Source: Hoeflea ulvae
Lineage (GTDB): Bacteria > Pseudomonadota > Alphaproteobacteria > Rhizobiales > Rhizobiaceae
Reading direction: 5' to 3'
DNA: 64,000 nt
Assembly: GCF_026619435.1 (NCBI RefSeq)
Contig: NZ_JAOVZQ010000001.1
Location: 1,247,501 to 1,311,500, forward strand
Shown: positions 19,358 to 29,772 of the stretch, one piece after another
How positions within the stretch are numbered: the first letter of the stretch is position 1
Layout: each line of letters opens with the position of its first letter
The notes under the pieces: generated by a model
Told to the model about the DNA's origin: nothing
Database searches by the model: none
The model's input: the letters and a program-made list of their open reading frames with translations, nothing else
Position numbers and translations under genes: made by a program

Positions 19358-20421
19358 GCCTCTGGGCATGGGCAAAAAATCTGGGTCCTGTTTTTCCACA
19401 CCCTCCAGCCCCATGCCATACTCGCCGTGCTCCCGCTGCCGGATGGATCGCGAACGTATCGGACCAGGCGGGAGGAAGGCCTTTCGGGATCTGCCGTAAC
19501 GTGCGGCAAGTCGCGGAAGGAGGCGGTGGCCAGCGTGGCTCCGTCGGCGGGCCCGGGTCTCCTTGCGGATGACCGGGTTCAGCCGGCCACCGGGACGTCC
19601 TCGGCTCTTGCGCCTGCCGATCCGGCGGGGGTGGGAGCAGACAGCGGACCGGGCCTGTGGCGGAGTTGTACCCCGTCATGCATGTCGCGTTCATGGGGTT
19701 TCACCTGGACGATATGCATCACCTGACGGGGACAAGCTTCGTGCCGGAAACCACGCCAAACACCTGCGCCACGGCCCATCGTCCAGGGCCGCGGCCCGGG
19801 GCAACCCGGACACTCCCGCGTCGGGCAAAGGCCCTCAAGCGGGACAAGCAGGCAGGATGCCGCCTGTCGGATGCGGACATCATCCGGCGAGCTTCGGGTT
19901 CGCGCGCGAGCAGCGCCACCCCTATTCTGCCAATTCCAGAGGCGACGCCCGCGCGCGGCCCTCCGGACCCGGATTTTCTCAACCAGCCCGCCGGAGTTTT
20001 CACCGGACGGGGGATTTGCCGTGCCCGCTGACGGGTGACGGCCAAGCCACACTTCGGGCCGAAGACCCCACGGGCCGAAGACCCCGCGGACCGAAAGCCC
20101 CACAGACCGAAGGTTCTGCGGCAGGAGTGCAACAGCACCGCCCAAAAAGCAGTCTCCGGCGTCAGGTTTTTCTGGGCAGCCGCAATCCCGCGCGCTACAC
20201 ACGGTTTCGACACCCTATTTTCGGGAGCAGGTCGCATGAACAATTTTCCAGTCATCCGCTAGCGCGGCATAATCCGGCAACCCGTGCAGCCGCGCGGAGA
20301 TCCGCGCCGGCCATTCTGCCGCCCGCTGGCTGCTGACAAGATCCGTCAGAGATTTTTCCTACCACAAGGTCCCCGGCCACCGTGCCGGCCCCTGTCTTCC
20401 TTTCATGACAAGGTCATCCCC
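19358..20421. other. About 1 kb without a convincing gene
   Basis: Frames in all six registers have arginine/proline-rich, low-complexity products and no domain I can recognise. A four-unit tandem repeat lies at 20055-20118. A TTTTTCTGGGCAGCC stretch and AT-richer sequence near 20200-20260 may belong to the promoter region of the downstream transporter. It may be a decayed insertion region, given the adjacent mobile element. Confidence 0.5.
20055..20118. repeat. 16-base tandem repeat, four imperfect units
   Basis: Units CGGGCCGAAGACCCCA, CGGGCCGAAGACCCCG, CGGACCGAAAGCCCCA and CAGACCGAAGGTTCTG follow each other without gaps, decaying from left to right. Non-coding minisatellite. Confidence 0.8.
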
Positions 20422-21627
20422 ATGTTGTCTCCCTTCCTTCGTTCCGCCATCGTCCTTGGCCTGGTCAGCGCCACCGGCCCGCTTGCCATCGACATGTTCC
20501 TGCCGTCGCTGCCGACCATTGCCGAAAATCTCGGCGGCACCATTGCCGGTGCGCAGCTCACCATCACCGCCTATTTCATCGCCTTCGGCCTCGCCCAGAT
20601 GATCTATGGCCCGATGGCCGATGTGGTCGGCCGCAAGCCGCCGCTGATTGCCGGCCTGACGCTGTTCGTGCTGGGCTCGATCGGCTGCGCGCTGGCGCCC
20701 GACATGAACTGGCTGGTCGCCGCCCGCGTTGTCCAGGCGCTTGGCGGTGCTGCCGCCATGGTGATCCCGCGCGCCATCATCCGCGACATGCACACAGGCA
20801 CCCAGGCCACCCGGCTGATGGCGCTGGTGATGCTGATCATCTCGGTCTCGCCGATGCTGGCGCCGCTGGCCGGCTCCGGCATCATCGCCATTGCCGGCTG
20901 GCGGACGATCTTTGCCATTCTGGCGGTCGCCGCCGGCGCCTCGATCCTGATCACGCTCACCCTGCAGCCCGAAACGCTGAAGCCCGAACACCGCGCTCCG
21001 GTGCGGCTGTCGGCGCTCATGGCCGGCATCAGGACCCTGCTGCGCGATCCGGTGTTCATGGGGCTCACCTTTGTCGGCGGTTTCGGCATGGCCAGCTTCT
21101 TCGTCTTCCTGGCCAGCGCCTCCTTCGTCTATACCGGCCATTACGGCCTGACGCCCACCGGCTTCAGCCTGGCGTTTGCCGCCAATGCCGCGGGCTTCTT
21201 CACCGCCACCCAGCTGGCCGCCAATCTCGGCGACAGGTTCGGTGCCGAGCGCGTGGTCACCTGGGCGGTCAGCGGCTTCCTGCTGGTCACGTTGGCGCTG
21301 CTGGTGCTGGTCTGGTTCGGCGTCGATTCCTTCGCGCTGCTGGTCGCCATGCTGATCTGCGCCAATTTCTGCCTCGGCCTGGTCATTCCCACGGCCATGG
21401 TGATGGCGCTCGATGATCACGGCGACATTGCCGGCCTGGCCTCGTCGCTGGGCGGCATGCTGCAGATGCTGGCGGGCGGCATCATGACCATGCTCGCCGG
21501 CCCCTTCTTCGACGGCACGCCGCTGCCGATGGTGGCGGCGATCGCGCTCGCTGCGGTACTGTCGTTCACCGCCATGCGCGCCACCGGCGCCGCCCGCAAC
21601 CGCCGCCGGCTCGCCGTCGCGGTCTGA
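20422..21627 (+). CDS. MFS multidrug efflux transporter, Bcr/CflA type
   Basis: 401 residues, twelve predicted membrane helices, inner membrane. Proton-driven export of drugs or metabolites. The N-terminus carries the drug-resistance motif DMFLPSLPTIAENLGG after helix 1, then the MFS motif A GPMADVVGRKPP between helices 2 and 3, and ARVVQALGGAAAMVIPRAI in helix 4, all typical of the Bcr/CflA branch (DHA1). Start 20422 begins a proper helix 1 and has AAGG eight bases before it; the longer upstream frame is not membrane-like. It is monocistronic, ended by a strong hairpin at 21640. Substrate cannot be read from sequence. Confidence 0.92.
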   Translation: MLSPFLRSAIVLGLVSATGPLAIDMFLPSLPTIAENLGGTIAGAQLTITAYFIAFGLAQMIYGPMADVVGRKPPLIAGLTLFVLGSIGCALAPDMNWLVAARVVQALGGAAAMVIPRAIIRDMHTGTQATRLMALVMLIISVSPMLAPLAGSGIIAIAGWRTIFAILAVAAGASILITLTLQPETLKPEHRAPVRLSALMAGIRTLLRDPVFMGLTFVGGFGMASFFVFLASASFVYTGHYGLTPTGFSLAFAANAAGFFTATQLAANLGDRFGAERVVTWAVSGFLLVTLALLVLVWFGVDSFALLVAMLICANFCLGLVIPTAMVMALDDHGDIAGLASSLGGMLQMLAGGIMTMLAGPFFDGTPLPMVAAIALAAVLSFTAMRATGAARNRRRLAVAV

Positions 21628-21639
21628 CCCATCAGAAAA

Positions 21640-21667
21640 CCCCGCCGCGATCTGGGTCGCGGCGGGG
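21640..21667. terminator. Bidirectional hairpin terminator
   Basis: A perfect 11-bp stem (21640-21650 with 21657-21667) with a six-base loop lies between convergent genes. On the minus strand it is followed by TTTT, so it serves best as the end of the aceA transcript, and it can also stop the MFS transcript. Confidence 0.8.
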
Positions 21668-21777
21668 AGATTTGCCTGGAGGCAAACCGGGGTCAGGGGG
21701 AGCCCCGGGATCTTGGTCTGCGGAAGTGCCTGCCGGCAATTCCCGCTCTGTGCGGCAGCAGTGATCAGCGGCCCTGA

Positions 21778-22014
21778 TCAGCGGCCTTGCGTAACGATCA
21801 CCGGGATCAGCAAATCACCCCAGTTGCCGTCGCCGCCATGGTGGCGGGCGGAGCGGACCAGCTCCACCGAGACACCGGCATCCACGGCCTTCATGACCGA
21901 GTGGTTGAGGCGGTGCAGATCATTGGCGAGCATGCGGATCGCTGCCTGCTGGTCGGCATCCATGGCGGAAGACTGTTCTTCGGCACGTTCCTTGACGCGG
22001 GTCTGGGCTGTCAT
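21778..22014 (-). CDS. Small conserved hypothetical protein downstream of aceA
   Basis: 78 residues, charged N-terminus (TRVKERAEEQSSAMDADQQ), then a helix AAIRMLANDLHRLNHSVMKA and a conserved-looking end HHGGDGNWGDLLIPVIV. The ATG at 22014 has AGGAGA about seven bases upstream. It follows aceA by about 90 bases on the same strand and is probably co-transcribed. A similar small ORF accompanies isocitrate lyase in other Rhizobiaceae, from memory. Function unknown; cytoplasmic. Confidence 0.75.
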   Translation of the reverse strand: MTAQTRVKERAEEQSSAMDADQQAAIRMLANDLHRLNHSVMKAVDAGVSVELVRSARHHGGDGNWGDLLIPVIVTQGR

Positions 22015-22100
22015 TGCATTTCTCCTCTGGCGGGGTTTGTGATGGTGAATGGGTCGTTGTTCGGGGGCCCCGCCCGCCAAAGCGGGCAGGGACTGTCTGG

Positions 22101-23390
<1,290 letters not shown>

Positions 23391-23556
23391 GAATTTTCTC
23401 CGGTCTTTTGTGTCTGGTTCGGGCGCATCAGCTTGGGAGCCGTTTGATCGCCTTCGATGTGACTGAATTTACATTGCGCCGCACACTAAGCGAGAAAATT
23501 CCATGTTTTCGGTCAATAAATGAAGTCAATCTGTCTTGTGTTTGACAAAACGGGTC

Positions 23557-23626
23557 TGTAAACTTGTCACAATTGTAAAAGCCGCGGACACGCAAATTGT
23601 GGCTTATCTCTGTAAAATCGTGTAAA
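23557..23626. promoter_or_regulatory. TGTAAA repeats in the aceA/regulator intergenic region
   Basis: Four direct copies of TGTAAA at 23557, 23574, 23611 and 23621 sit just upstream of the regulator start codon and inside the divergent promoter region. They are the best candidates for binding sites of the adjacent XRE-type regulator. The assignment is inference. Confidence 0.4.
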
Positions 23627-23637
23627 GATCGGGTCCC

Positions 23638-25077
23638 ATGGCTGAACAAAAGATATTCGCCGGGCCGCGCATCCGCCGCATCCGCAACGCCAAGGGCCTG
23701 ACCCAGACGGCGATGGCCGAGGCGCTCGGCATTTCGCCCTCCTATCTCAACCTGATCGAGCGCAATCAGCGGCCGCTCACCGTGCAGCTGATCCTCAAAC
23801 TGTCTTCCGTCTACAAGATTGATGTCGAGGAATTGCAGGGCGAGGGCGGCGGCACAACGCTTGCCGGTCTCAAGGAGGTCTTCGCCGATCCGCTGCTCGC
23901 CGGAGAACTGCCGGGCGACCAGGAAGTGGTTGAGATCGCCGAAGCCGCCCCCAATGCAAGTGCCGCCATCCTCAAGCTGCATCGCGCCTATCGCGAACAG
24001 GCCGCCCGCCTCTCCGATCTCTCGGCCATGCTCGCCCGCGATGGCCACAGCCCGGCGCTGTCGGGTGCGCGGCTGCCGATGGACGAGGTCCGCGAAGTGC
24101 TCGAAACCCGCCCCAATCACCATCCGGCGCTGGAAGAGGAGGCAGAAGCCTTCCACCAGTTGCTCAAGCCCGGCGATGATCTGATGGGCGCGCTCAAGGC
24201 CTGGCTCCGGAGCGAGCACGGTGTCGTCGTCCGCCTGCTGCCGGTGGCCACCATGCCCAATTGGCGCCGCCGCTATGACCGCCATTCGCAGCGGCTGTTC
24301 CTGTCCGAACGCCTGTCGCCATTCGACCAGTTGCGCGAGGTGGCGATGGAGGCGTCGCTGATCCGCATGAATGTCGCCATTGCCGCCGGCGTGGGCGAAC
24401 TCAAGCTGACCAGCGACGAGGCCCGCCGCATCGCCCGCTTCGAACTCGCCCGCTATGCCGCCCACGCGCTGATGATGCCCTATCAGGCGTTCCATGCCGC
24501 AGCCCAGCGCGCCCGCTACGACATAGATGTGCTCAAATCGCGCTTCGGCGTCTCCTATGAGCAGGCCGCCAACCGGTTGACCACATTGTGCCGCCCCAGC
24601 CTTGAGGGTGTGCCGTTCTTCATGCTCGAGGTCGATGTCGCCGGCCACCGCTTCCGCCGCGCCGGCGCTCAGGGCTTCCCGCAGCAGCGCTTTGGCGGCA
24701 ATTGCCCGAAACTGTCGATCCACGCCGCCTTCTCGCAGCCGGCGCAGGTGCTCGTTGAGGCGGTGGAACTGCCCGGCGGCGCCGAGTTCCTGACCGTGTC
24801 GCGGACACTGGAAGGCCCGCAGGGCGCGTTCTCGGAACGGCCGCGCCGCACCGCGCTGCTGCTCGGCTGCGATATCGGCTTCCGCGATGAAATCGTCTAT
24901 GGCGAGGCGCTGCCGATGAACACCGGCAAGACCGTGCGGCCGGTGGCGATTCCGGTCGGCCCGGCCTGCCGCCTGTGCGAGCGTGTCGGCTGCCTGGCCC
25001 GCGCCGAACCGCCGATCACCCGGCCGCTTGGTCTGGACGAAATGGTCACCGGTCTGTCGGCCTTCGATTTCCAGTGA
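23638..25077 (+). CDS. XRE-family transcriptional regulator, RamB/ScfR type (DUF2083)
   Basis: 479 residues. The N-terminal Cro/C1-type HTH (GPRIRRIRNAKGLTQTAMAEALGISPSYLN, about residues 9-40) is followed by NLIERNQRPLTVQLILKL. The middle contains an IrrE/ImmA-like region (RHSQRLFLSERLSPFDQLREV, ARFELARYAAHALMMPY). The C-terminal DUF2083 domain ends with a cysteine cluster (CRLCERVGCLARAEPP). Proteins of this layout control acetate, propionate and short-chain fatty acid metabolism; RamB in corynebacteria acts on aceA. It is divergent from aceA, supporting that role here. The start at ATG 23638 is followed at once by conserved sequence; no strong ribosome site is seen. Confidence 0.88.
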   Translation: MAEQKIFAGPRIRRIRNAKGLTQTAMAEALGISPSYLNLIERNQRPLTVQLILKLSSVYKIDVEELQGEGGGTTLAGLKEVFADPLLAGELPGDQEVVEIAEAAPNASAAILKLHRAYREQAARLSDLSAMLARDGHSPALSGARLPMDEVREVLETRPNHHPALEEEAEAFHQLLKPGDDLMGALKAWLRSEHGVVVRLLPVATMPNWRRRYDRHSQRLFLSERLSPFDQLREVAMEASLIRMNVAIAAGVGELKLTSDEARRIARFELARYAAHALMMPYQAFHAAAQRARYDIDVLKSRFGVSYEQAANRLTTLCRPSLEGVPFFMLEVDVAGHRFRRAGAQGFPQQRFGGNCPKLSIHAAFSQPAQVLVEAVELPGGAEFLTVSRTLEGPQGAFSERPRRTALLLGCDIGFRDEIVYGEALPMNTGKTVRPVAIPVGPACRLCERVGCLARAEPPITRPLGLDEMVTGLSAFDFQ

Positions 25078-25318
25078 TGCGCCCCGTTCGCGGCATTGGC
25101 GCCACCGTGTCCGACGTGCACGGACGCCGCCAGAATGCGCTGCAGCATTTTGCGTCGGTCATAATCGGGAAATGACTTGCTGGCCTCTTGTGCAAGCTGA
25201 GATTCCTCCTAAACTTGCCTGATCCGCCGCACCCGGCCGGCCAAGGCAGGGACGCGGACGTTCATCACTGGCCGTCCGGCCTGGCAGGTGACCAGATCAG
25301 AAAACGAGAGGAACAGGA

Positions 25319-26413
25319 ATGCCCCTGAAGACCCGCCTATTCTCGGCAGCCGTCATGCTTGCTGCATCGACCATGCTTGCATCCGCCCAGGACCGCGTCG
25401 TCAATGTCTACAATTGGTCCGACTATATTGATGAGTCCATTCTCGAGGATTTCACCAAGGAAACCGGCATCACTGTTGTCTACGACGTGTTCGATTCCAA
25501 CGAGGTGCTGGAGACCAAACTGCTTGCCGGCTCCACCGGCTATGACGTGGTGGTTCCGACCGGCACCTTCCTGGCCCGCCAGATCACCGCCGGCGTGTTC
25601 CAGAAGCTCGACAAGTCGAAGCTGCCCAACCTGGTCAACATGGATCCGGCGATCGCCGCGCGGCTGGAAAAATACGATCCCGGCAATGAATACGCCATCA
25701 ACTACATGTGGGGCACCACCGGCATCGGCATCAATGTCGACAAGGTCAAGGAACGGCTGGGCGACACGCCGCTCGATTCCTGGGACATCGTCTTCGATCC
25801 GGCCAATCTGGCCAAGCTCGCCGATTGCGGCGTCTACATGCTCGACACCGCCGAGGAAATCGTGCCTGCGGCCCTGAACTATCTCGGCCTCGACCCCGAT
25901 TCCAACTCGCCCGACGACATTGCCAAGGCCGAAGAGCTTCTCATCTCCGTCCGGCCCAGCGTCAAGAAATTCCACTCGTCGGAATATATTAACGCGCTTG
26001 CCAATGGCGACATCTGCCTGGCCGTCGGCTGGTCCGGCGATATCCTGCAGGCCCGCGACCGCGCCGCCGAAGCCGATCAGGGCGTGACAATCGACTATGT
26101 CATCCCCAAGGAAGGCGCGCTGATGTGGTTCGACAACATGGCCATCCCCAATGATGCCGCCCATGTCGACGAGGCCCATGAATTCCTCAACTACATCATG
26201 GATCCGGAAGTCATGGCCAAGGCGTCGAACTATGTCTACTACGCCAACGGCAATCTGGCCTCCAAGCCGTTCCTCAATGAAGACGTGATCGGCGACACCG
26301 CCATCTATCCCGATGAGGAAACGATCGGCCGGCTCTATTCCACCTCGCCCAAGGATCAGCGCACCCAGCGCGTCATGACCCGGACCTGGACCAAGATCGT
26401 CACCGGTCAGTAA
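25319..26413 (+). CDS. potF: Polyamine ABC transporter substrate-binding protein PotF
   Basis: 364 residues, periplasmic. A signal peptide (about residues 1-23, cut after ASA) precedes the mature domain VVNVYNWSDYIDESILEDF. The ligand box shows the WSDY aromatic/acidic motif, AVGWSGDI and the WFDNMAIP strand, corresponding to putrescine-binding positions of Escherichia coli PotF. It begins the potFGHI operon, with GAGAGG about 10 bases before the ATG. A terminator-like hairpin directly follows, so the binding protein is probably made in excess of the membrane parts. Putrescine is the likeliest ligand, spermidine possible. A PuuA/PuuB-like pair for putrescine breakdown lies about 11 kb upstream. 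Confidence 0.93.
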   Translation: MPLKTRLFSAAVMLAASTMLASAQDRVVNVYNWSDYIDESILEDFTKETGITVVYDVFDSNEVLETKLLAGSTGYDVVVPTGTFLARQITAGVFQKLDKSKLPNLVNMDPAIAARLEKYDPGNEYAINYMWGTTGIGINVDKVKERLGDTPLDSWDIVFDPANLAKLADCGVYMLDTAEEIVPAALNYLGLDPDSNSPDDIAKAEELLISVRPSVKKFHSSEYINALANGDICLAVGWSGDILQARDRAAEADQGVTIDYVIPKEGALMWFDNMAIPNDAAHVDEAHEFLNYIMDPEVMAKASNYVYYANGNLASKPFLNEDVIGDTAIYPDEETIGRLYSTSPKDQRTQRVMTRTWTKIVTGQ

Positions 26414-26426
26414 ATCGGAAACCTCA

Positions 26427-26456
26427 CCCCCGGCACGGCAACGCGCCGGGGGTTTT
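26427..26456 (+). terminator. Attenuator hairpin between potF and potG
   Basis: An 8-bp CCCCCGGC/GCCGGGGG stem (26427-26434 with 26445-26452) followed by TTTT, inside the operon. It would lower transcription of the permease genes relative to potF. Confidence 0.75.
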
Positions 26457-26486
26457 CACTGCTACAGATCACGGGGACAAGCGGGC

Positions 26487-27626
26487 ATGAAATCTCTGGG
26501 CAGCATCAGGCGCAGCTTCGAACCGTGGAATGATCCGGACCAGCGCCCCTATATCGCGTTCGAGAACATCACCAAGAAATTCGGCGATTTCGTCGCGGTC
26601 AAAGACCTGACGCTGCACATCTACCAGAAGGAATTCTTCGCGCTGCTCGGCGGCTCGGGCTGCGGCAAGTCCACGCTTCTGCGCATGCTCGCCGGCTTCG
26701 AGAACCCCACCGACGGTCAGATCCTGCTCGATGGCGAGAACATGGCCGGCGTGCCGCCCTACAAGCGCCCGGTCAACATGATGTTCCAGTCCTATGCGCT
26801 GTTTCCGCATATGAGCGTCGAGAAGAACATCGCCTTCGGCCTCAAGCAGGACGGCATGGCCAAATCCGAGATCGAGGACCGCGTCAGCGACATGCTCAAG
26901 CTGGTCAAGCTCGACCAGTTCGGCAAGCGCAAGCCGCATCAGCTCTCCGGCGGCCAGCGCCAGCGCGTCGCCCTTGCCCGCTCCATCGCCAAGCGCCCGA
27001 AAGTGCTGCTGCTGGACGAGCCGCTCGGCGCGCTCGACAAGAAGCTGCGCGAGGAAACCCAGTTCGAACTGATGGACCTGCAGCAGGACCTGGGGCTGAC
27101 CTTCCTGGTCGTTACCCATGACCAGGAAGAGGCCATGACCATGGCCGACCGCATCGCCGTGATGGATCTCGGCCGCATCGTCCAGATCGGCACCCCGGTC
27201 GAAACCTATGAGGCGCCGAAATCCGAATTCGTCGCCAGCTTCATCGGCGACATCAACCTGTTCCGCGGCGAAGTCACCGGCATCAGCGACGGCGTGGCCG
27301 ACATCGAGACCGCCGACGGCATGCATATCCGTTCCGAAACCGCCCAGCCGCTGCAGGCGGGCCAGAAAGTCAGCTTCGCCATCCGGCCGGAAAAGCTGCG
27401 CGTCTCGCGGATCAAGCCCGAGGGCGGCATCAATGCCGCTTCGGGCGAAGTCTGGGACATCGGTTATCTCGGCGACATGACGGTGTTTCACGTCAAGCTC
27501 GGCAATGGCGAGATCGTCAAGGCCTCGCTGCTCAACGCGGTCCGCACGGTTGAAGACCCCATCGGTTACGACGAAGAGATCTGGGTCTGCTTCAACACCG
27601 ATGGCGGCGTCGTGCTGGGCAGTTGA
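26487..27626 (+). CDS. potG: Polyamine ABC transporter ATPase PotG
   Basis: 379 residues. It powers the PotHI permease from the cytoplasmic face. A PotG-like N-terminal extension (about 30 residues) precedes the ATPase core: Walker A GGSGCGKST, Q-loop MFQSYALFPHMSV, signature LSGGQRQR, Walker B VLLLDEPLGALD, H-loop THDQEE. The C-terminal TOBE domain carries VSFAIRPEKLRVS. Gene order F-G-H-I is that of the putrescine system. The stop overlaps the ribosome site of the next small gene. Confidence 0.95.
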   Translation: MKSLGSIRRSFEPWNDPDQRPYIAFENITKKFGDFVAVKDLTLHIYQKEFFALLGGSGCGKSTLLRMLAGFENPTDGQILLDGENMAGVPPYKRPVNMMFQSYALFPHMSVEKNIAFGLKQDGMAKSEIEDRVSDMLKLVKLDQFGKRKPHQLSGGQRQRVALARSIAKRPKVLLLDEPLGALDKKLREETQFELMDLQQDLGLTFLVVTHDQEEAMTMADRIAVMDLGRIVQIGTPVETYEAPKSEFVASFIGDINLFRGEVTGISDGVADIETADGMHIRSETAQPLQAGQKVSFAIRPEKLRVSRIKPEGGINAASGEVWDIGYLGDMTVFHVKLGNGEIVKASLLNAVRTVEDPIGYDEEIWVCFNTDGGVVLGS

Positions 27627-27634
27627 GGATGACC

Positions 27635-28012
27635 ATGACCCGCATGGACGAGGACGGCCAGCCGGAGGCGGCCCGGGCTTTCAGGGGCAATCGCATGGCC
27701 GCGATCGGCATGACGCTTGCCGCTGCTGCAACCCTGTTGCTGCTGCGGCCCGAACTTGCGCTGGTCTATGTCGTCCATATGGCGATCTCGGTCTATGCGC
27801 TGAGCCTGACCAGGCGCCACGGCCTGCTGGGCAAGGCTTGCCCGCTGCAGCAGCAGAACCTTGCCGCCTATGTCTCGGTGTCGACCATCGGTTTCCTGCT
27901 CAGCCTCTATGCCGCACCGGAAATGTTCGATCATATCGGCAGCATCATTTTTATCGTCATCGCCGCCGTGATGGCGGTTCTTGTCCTGTATGCGATCTGG
28001 GACCGGAAATGA
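27635..28012 (+). CDS. Small three-helix membrane protein inserted between potG and potH
   Basis: 125 residues. After a polar N-terminus (MDEDGQPEAARAFRGNR) there are helices at about residues 24-60 (probably two closely spaced), 70-92 and 100-120, ending in a short charged tail YAIWDRK. I do not recognise a family. The ATG at 27635 is preferred to 27629 because GAGG stands about six bases before it but touches the earlier codon. It begins nine bases after potG and ends 10 bases before potH, so it is certainly in the operon. It could be an accessory factor of polyamine uptake or an unrelated passenger; nothing in the sequence decides this. Confidence 0.75.
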   Translation: MTRMDEDGQPEAARAFRGNRMAAIGMTLAAAATLLLLRPELALVYVVHMAISVYALSLTRRHGLLGKACPLQQQNLAAYVSVSTIGFLLSLYAAPEMFDHIGSIIFIVIAAVMAVLVLYAIWDRK

Positions 28013-28022
28013 GGACCGTGCA

Positions 28023-28931
28023 ATGAAGTTGATCTCCGCCATCACCCGCCGCCTGGTCATTGCCGTTCCCTATGCCTGGCTCCTGATCTTCTTCCTGGTG
28101 CCCTTCGGCATCGTGCTCAAGATCTCGCTGTCGACCCCGATGATGGCGATGCCGCCCTATGCGCCGACCATCGACATGGCCGACGGCATTGCCGGCATCA
28201 TCGATGCGTTCAGGCAGTTCAGTTTCGACAATTATCTCTGGCTGACCGAGGATTCGCTCTACATCAACGCCTATATTTCCTCGATCACCATCGCCTTCAT
28301 CTCGACGGTGCTGACCCTGCTGATCGGCTTCCCGCTCGCCTATGGCATGGCCCGCGCCCCGTCCTCGCTGCGCCCGACGCTGTTGATGCTGGTGATCCTG
28401 CCGTTCTGGACCAGCTTCCTGATCCGCGTCTATGCCTGGATCGGCATCCTCAAGCCCGAGGGCTTGCTCAACCAGCTGCTGCTGGCCATCGGGGTGATCG
28501 ATGAACCGCTGATCATTTTGAACACCGACACTGCCGTCTATATCGGCATCGTCTATTCCTATCTGCCCTTCATGGTGCTGCCGATCTATTCGGCGCTGGA
28601 AAAGATGGATTACACGCTGATCGAGGCAGCCCAGGACCTTGGCTGTCCGCAGATCACCGCCTTCTGGAAGATCACCTTTCCACTCGCCATTCCCGGCATC
28701 GTCGCAGGCTGCCTGCTGGTCTTCATTCCGGCGGTCGGCGAGTTCGTCATCCCAGATCTGCTTGGCGGCTCGCGCACCCTGATGATCGGCAAGACGTTGT
28801 GGAGCGAGTTCTTCAACAATCGCGACTGGCCGGTCTCCTCGGCCGTCGCCGTGCTGCTGCTGCTGATCCTGGTGATCCCGATCATGTTCTTCCAGCAGGC
28901 GCAGGCCAAGTCCCAGGAGAGCGGTCGATGA
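28023..28931 (+). CDS. potH: Polyamine ABC transporter permease PotH
   Basis: 302 residues, inner membrane. Six helices with the first near residues 13-33, a periplasmic segment, and the cytoplasmic EAA loop LIEAAQDLGCPQITAFW followed by KITFPLAIPG. The sequence PFWTSFLIRVYAWIGIL is characteristic of PotB/PotH. The ATG at 28023 has GAGG eight bases upstream and lies 10 bases after the preceding gene. It pairs with PotI to form the channel. Confidence 0.95.
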   Translation: MKLISAITRRLVIAVPYAWLLIFFLVPFGIVLKISLSTPMMAMPPYAPTIDMADGIAGIIDAFRQFSFDNYLWLTEDSLYINAYISSITIAFISTVLTLLIGFPLAYGMARAPSSLRPTLLMLVILPFWTSFLIRVYAWIGILKPEGLLNQLLLAIGVIDEPLIILNTDTAVYIGIVYSYLPFMVLPIYSALEKMDYTLIEAAQDLGCPQITAFWKITFPLAIPGIVAGCLLVFIPAVGEFVIPDLLGGSRTLMIGKTLWSEFFNNRDWPVSSAVAVLLLLILVIPIMFFQQAQAKSQESGR

Positions 28932-28941
28932 GGATGAACCC

Positions 28942-29763
28942 ATGAACACGAGCTGGTCCCGCTTCAACATCGCCTCGGTGGTGTTCGGTTTCGCCTTCCT
29001 CTATCTGCCCATCGTTTTGCTGGTGGTCTATTCCTTCAACGAATCCCGTCTGGTCACCGTCTGGGCCGGGTTCTCGACCAAATGGTATCGCGAGCTGTTC
29101 AACAATCAGGGCCTGATGGATGCTGCCTGGGTGACCGTCCGGGTCGGCTTCGTCTCGGCCACCTTCGCCACCATTCTCGGCACGCTCGCAGCGCTCGCGC
29201 TGACCCGCTACACCCGGTTTAACGGCCGCATCCTGTTTTCCGGCATGGTCTTTGCTCCGCTGGTGATGCCCGAAGTGATCACCGGCCTGTCGCTGCTGCT
29301 CTTGTTCGTGGCAGTCGATTTCGGCCGCGGCTTCTGGACCGTCACCCTGGCCCACATCACCTTCACCATGTGTTTTGTCGCCGTGGTGGTGCAGTCAAGG
29401 CTGATGAGCTTCGACCGTTCGCTCGAGGAGGCGGCGATGGATCTCGGCGCCGGTCCGGTCACCACCTTCATGCAGATCACCCTGCCGGTGATCCTGCCGG
29501 CGGTGATCTCCGGCTGGATGCTGGCGTTTACCCTGTCGCTCGACGATCTGGTGATTGCCAGCTTCACCTCGGGACCGGGTGCGACCACCTTGCCGATGAA
29601 GATCTACAGCCAGGTGCGATTGGGCGTGACGCCCGAAATCAATGCCGTCTGCACGCTGCTGATCGGCACGGTTGCCATCGGCGTCATCATCGCCTCGGTT
29701 CTCAACAAGAGCCGCGAAGTCAGGCGCCAGCGCGACGAGCGCGCCGCCATCGCCGGCATTTGA
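28942..29763 (+). CDS. potI: Polyamine ABC transporter permease PotI
   Basis: 273 residues, second permease subunit. Six helices with the family N-terminus FLYLPIVLLVVYSFNES and WAGFSTKWYRELFNN. The EAA loop is EEAAMDLGAGPVTTFM, followed by QITLPVILPAVISGW, and SLDDLVIASFTSGPGATTLP is the PotC/PotI signature. It ends the operon, meeting a convergent small gene after nine bases. Confidence 0.95.
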   Translation: MNTSWSRFNIASVVFGFAFLYLPIVLLVVYSFNESRLVTVWAGFSTKWYRELFNNQGLMDAAWVTVRVGFVSATFATILGTLAALALTRYTRFNGRILFSGMVFAPLVMPEVITGLSLLLLFVAVDFGRGFWTVTLAHITFTMCFVAVVVQSRLMSFDRSLEEAAMDLGAGPVTTFMQITLPVILPAVISGWMLAFTLSLDDLVIASFTSGPGATTLPMKIYSQVRLGVTPEINAVCTLLIGTVAIGVIIASVLNKSREVRRQRDERAAIAGI

Positions 29764-29772
29764 AGGAGAAGA

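Noticed and set aside
19563..20336. Open frame of 257 codons in the gene-poor region
   Set aside because: Arginine/proline-rich, no domain, overlaps several equally long frames, and runs across the 16-base tandem repeat.
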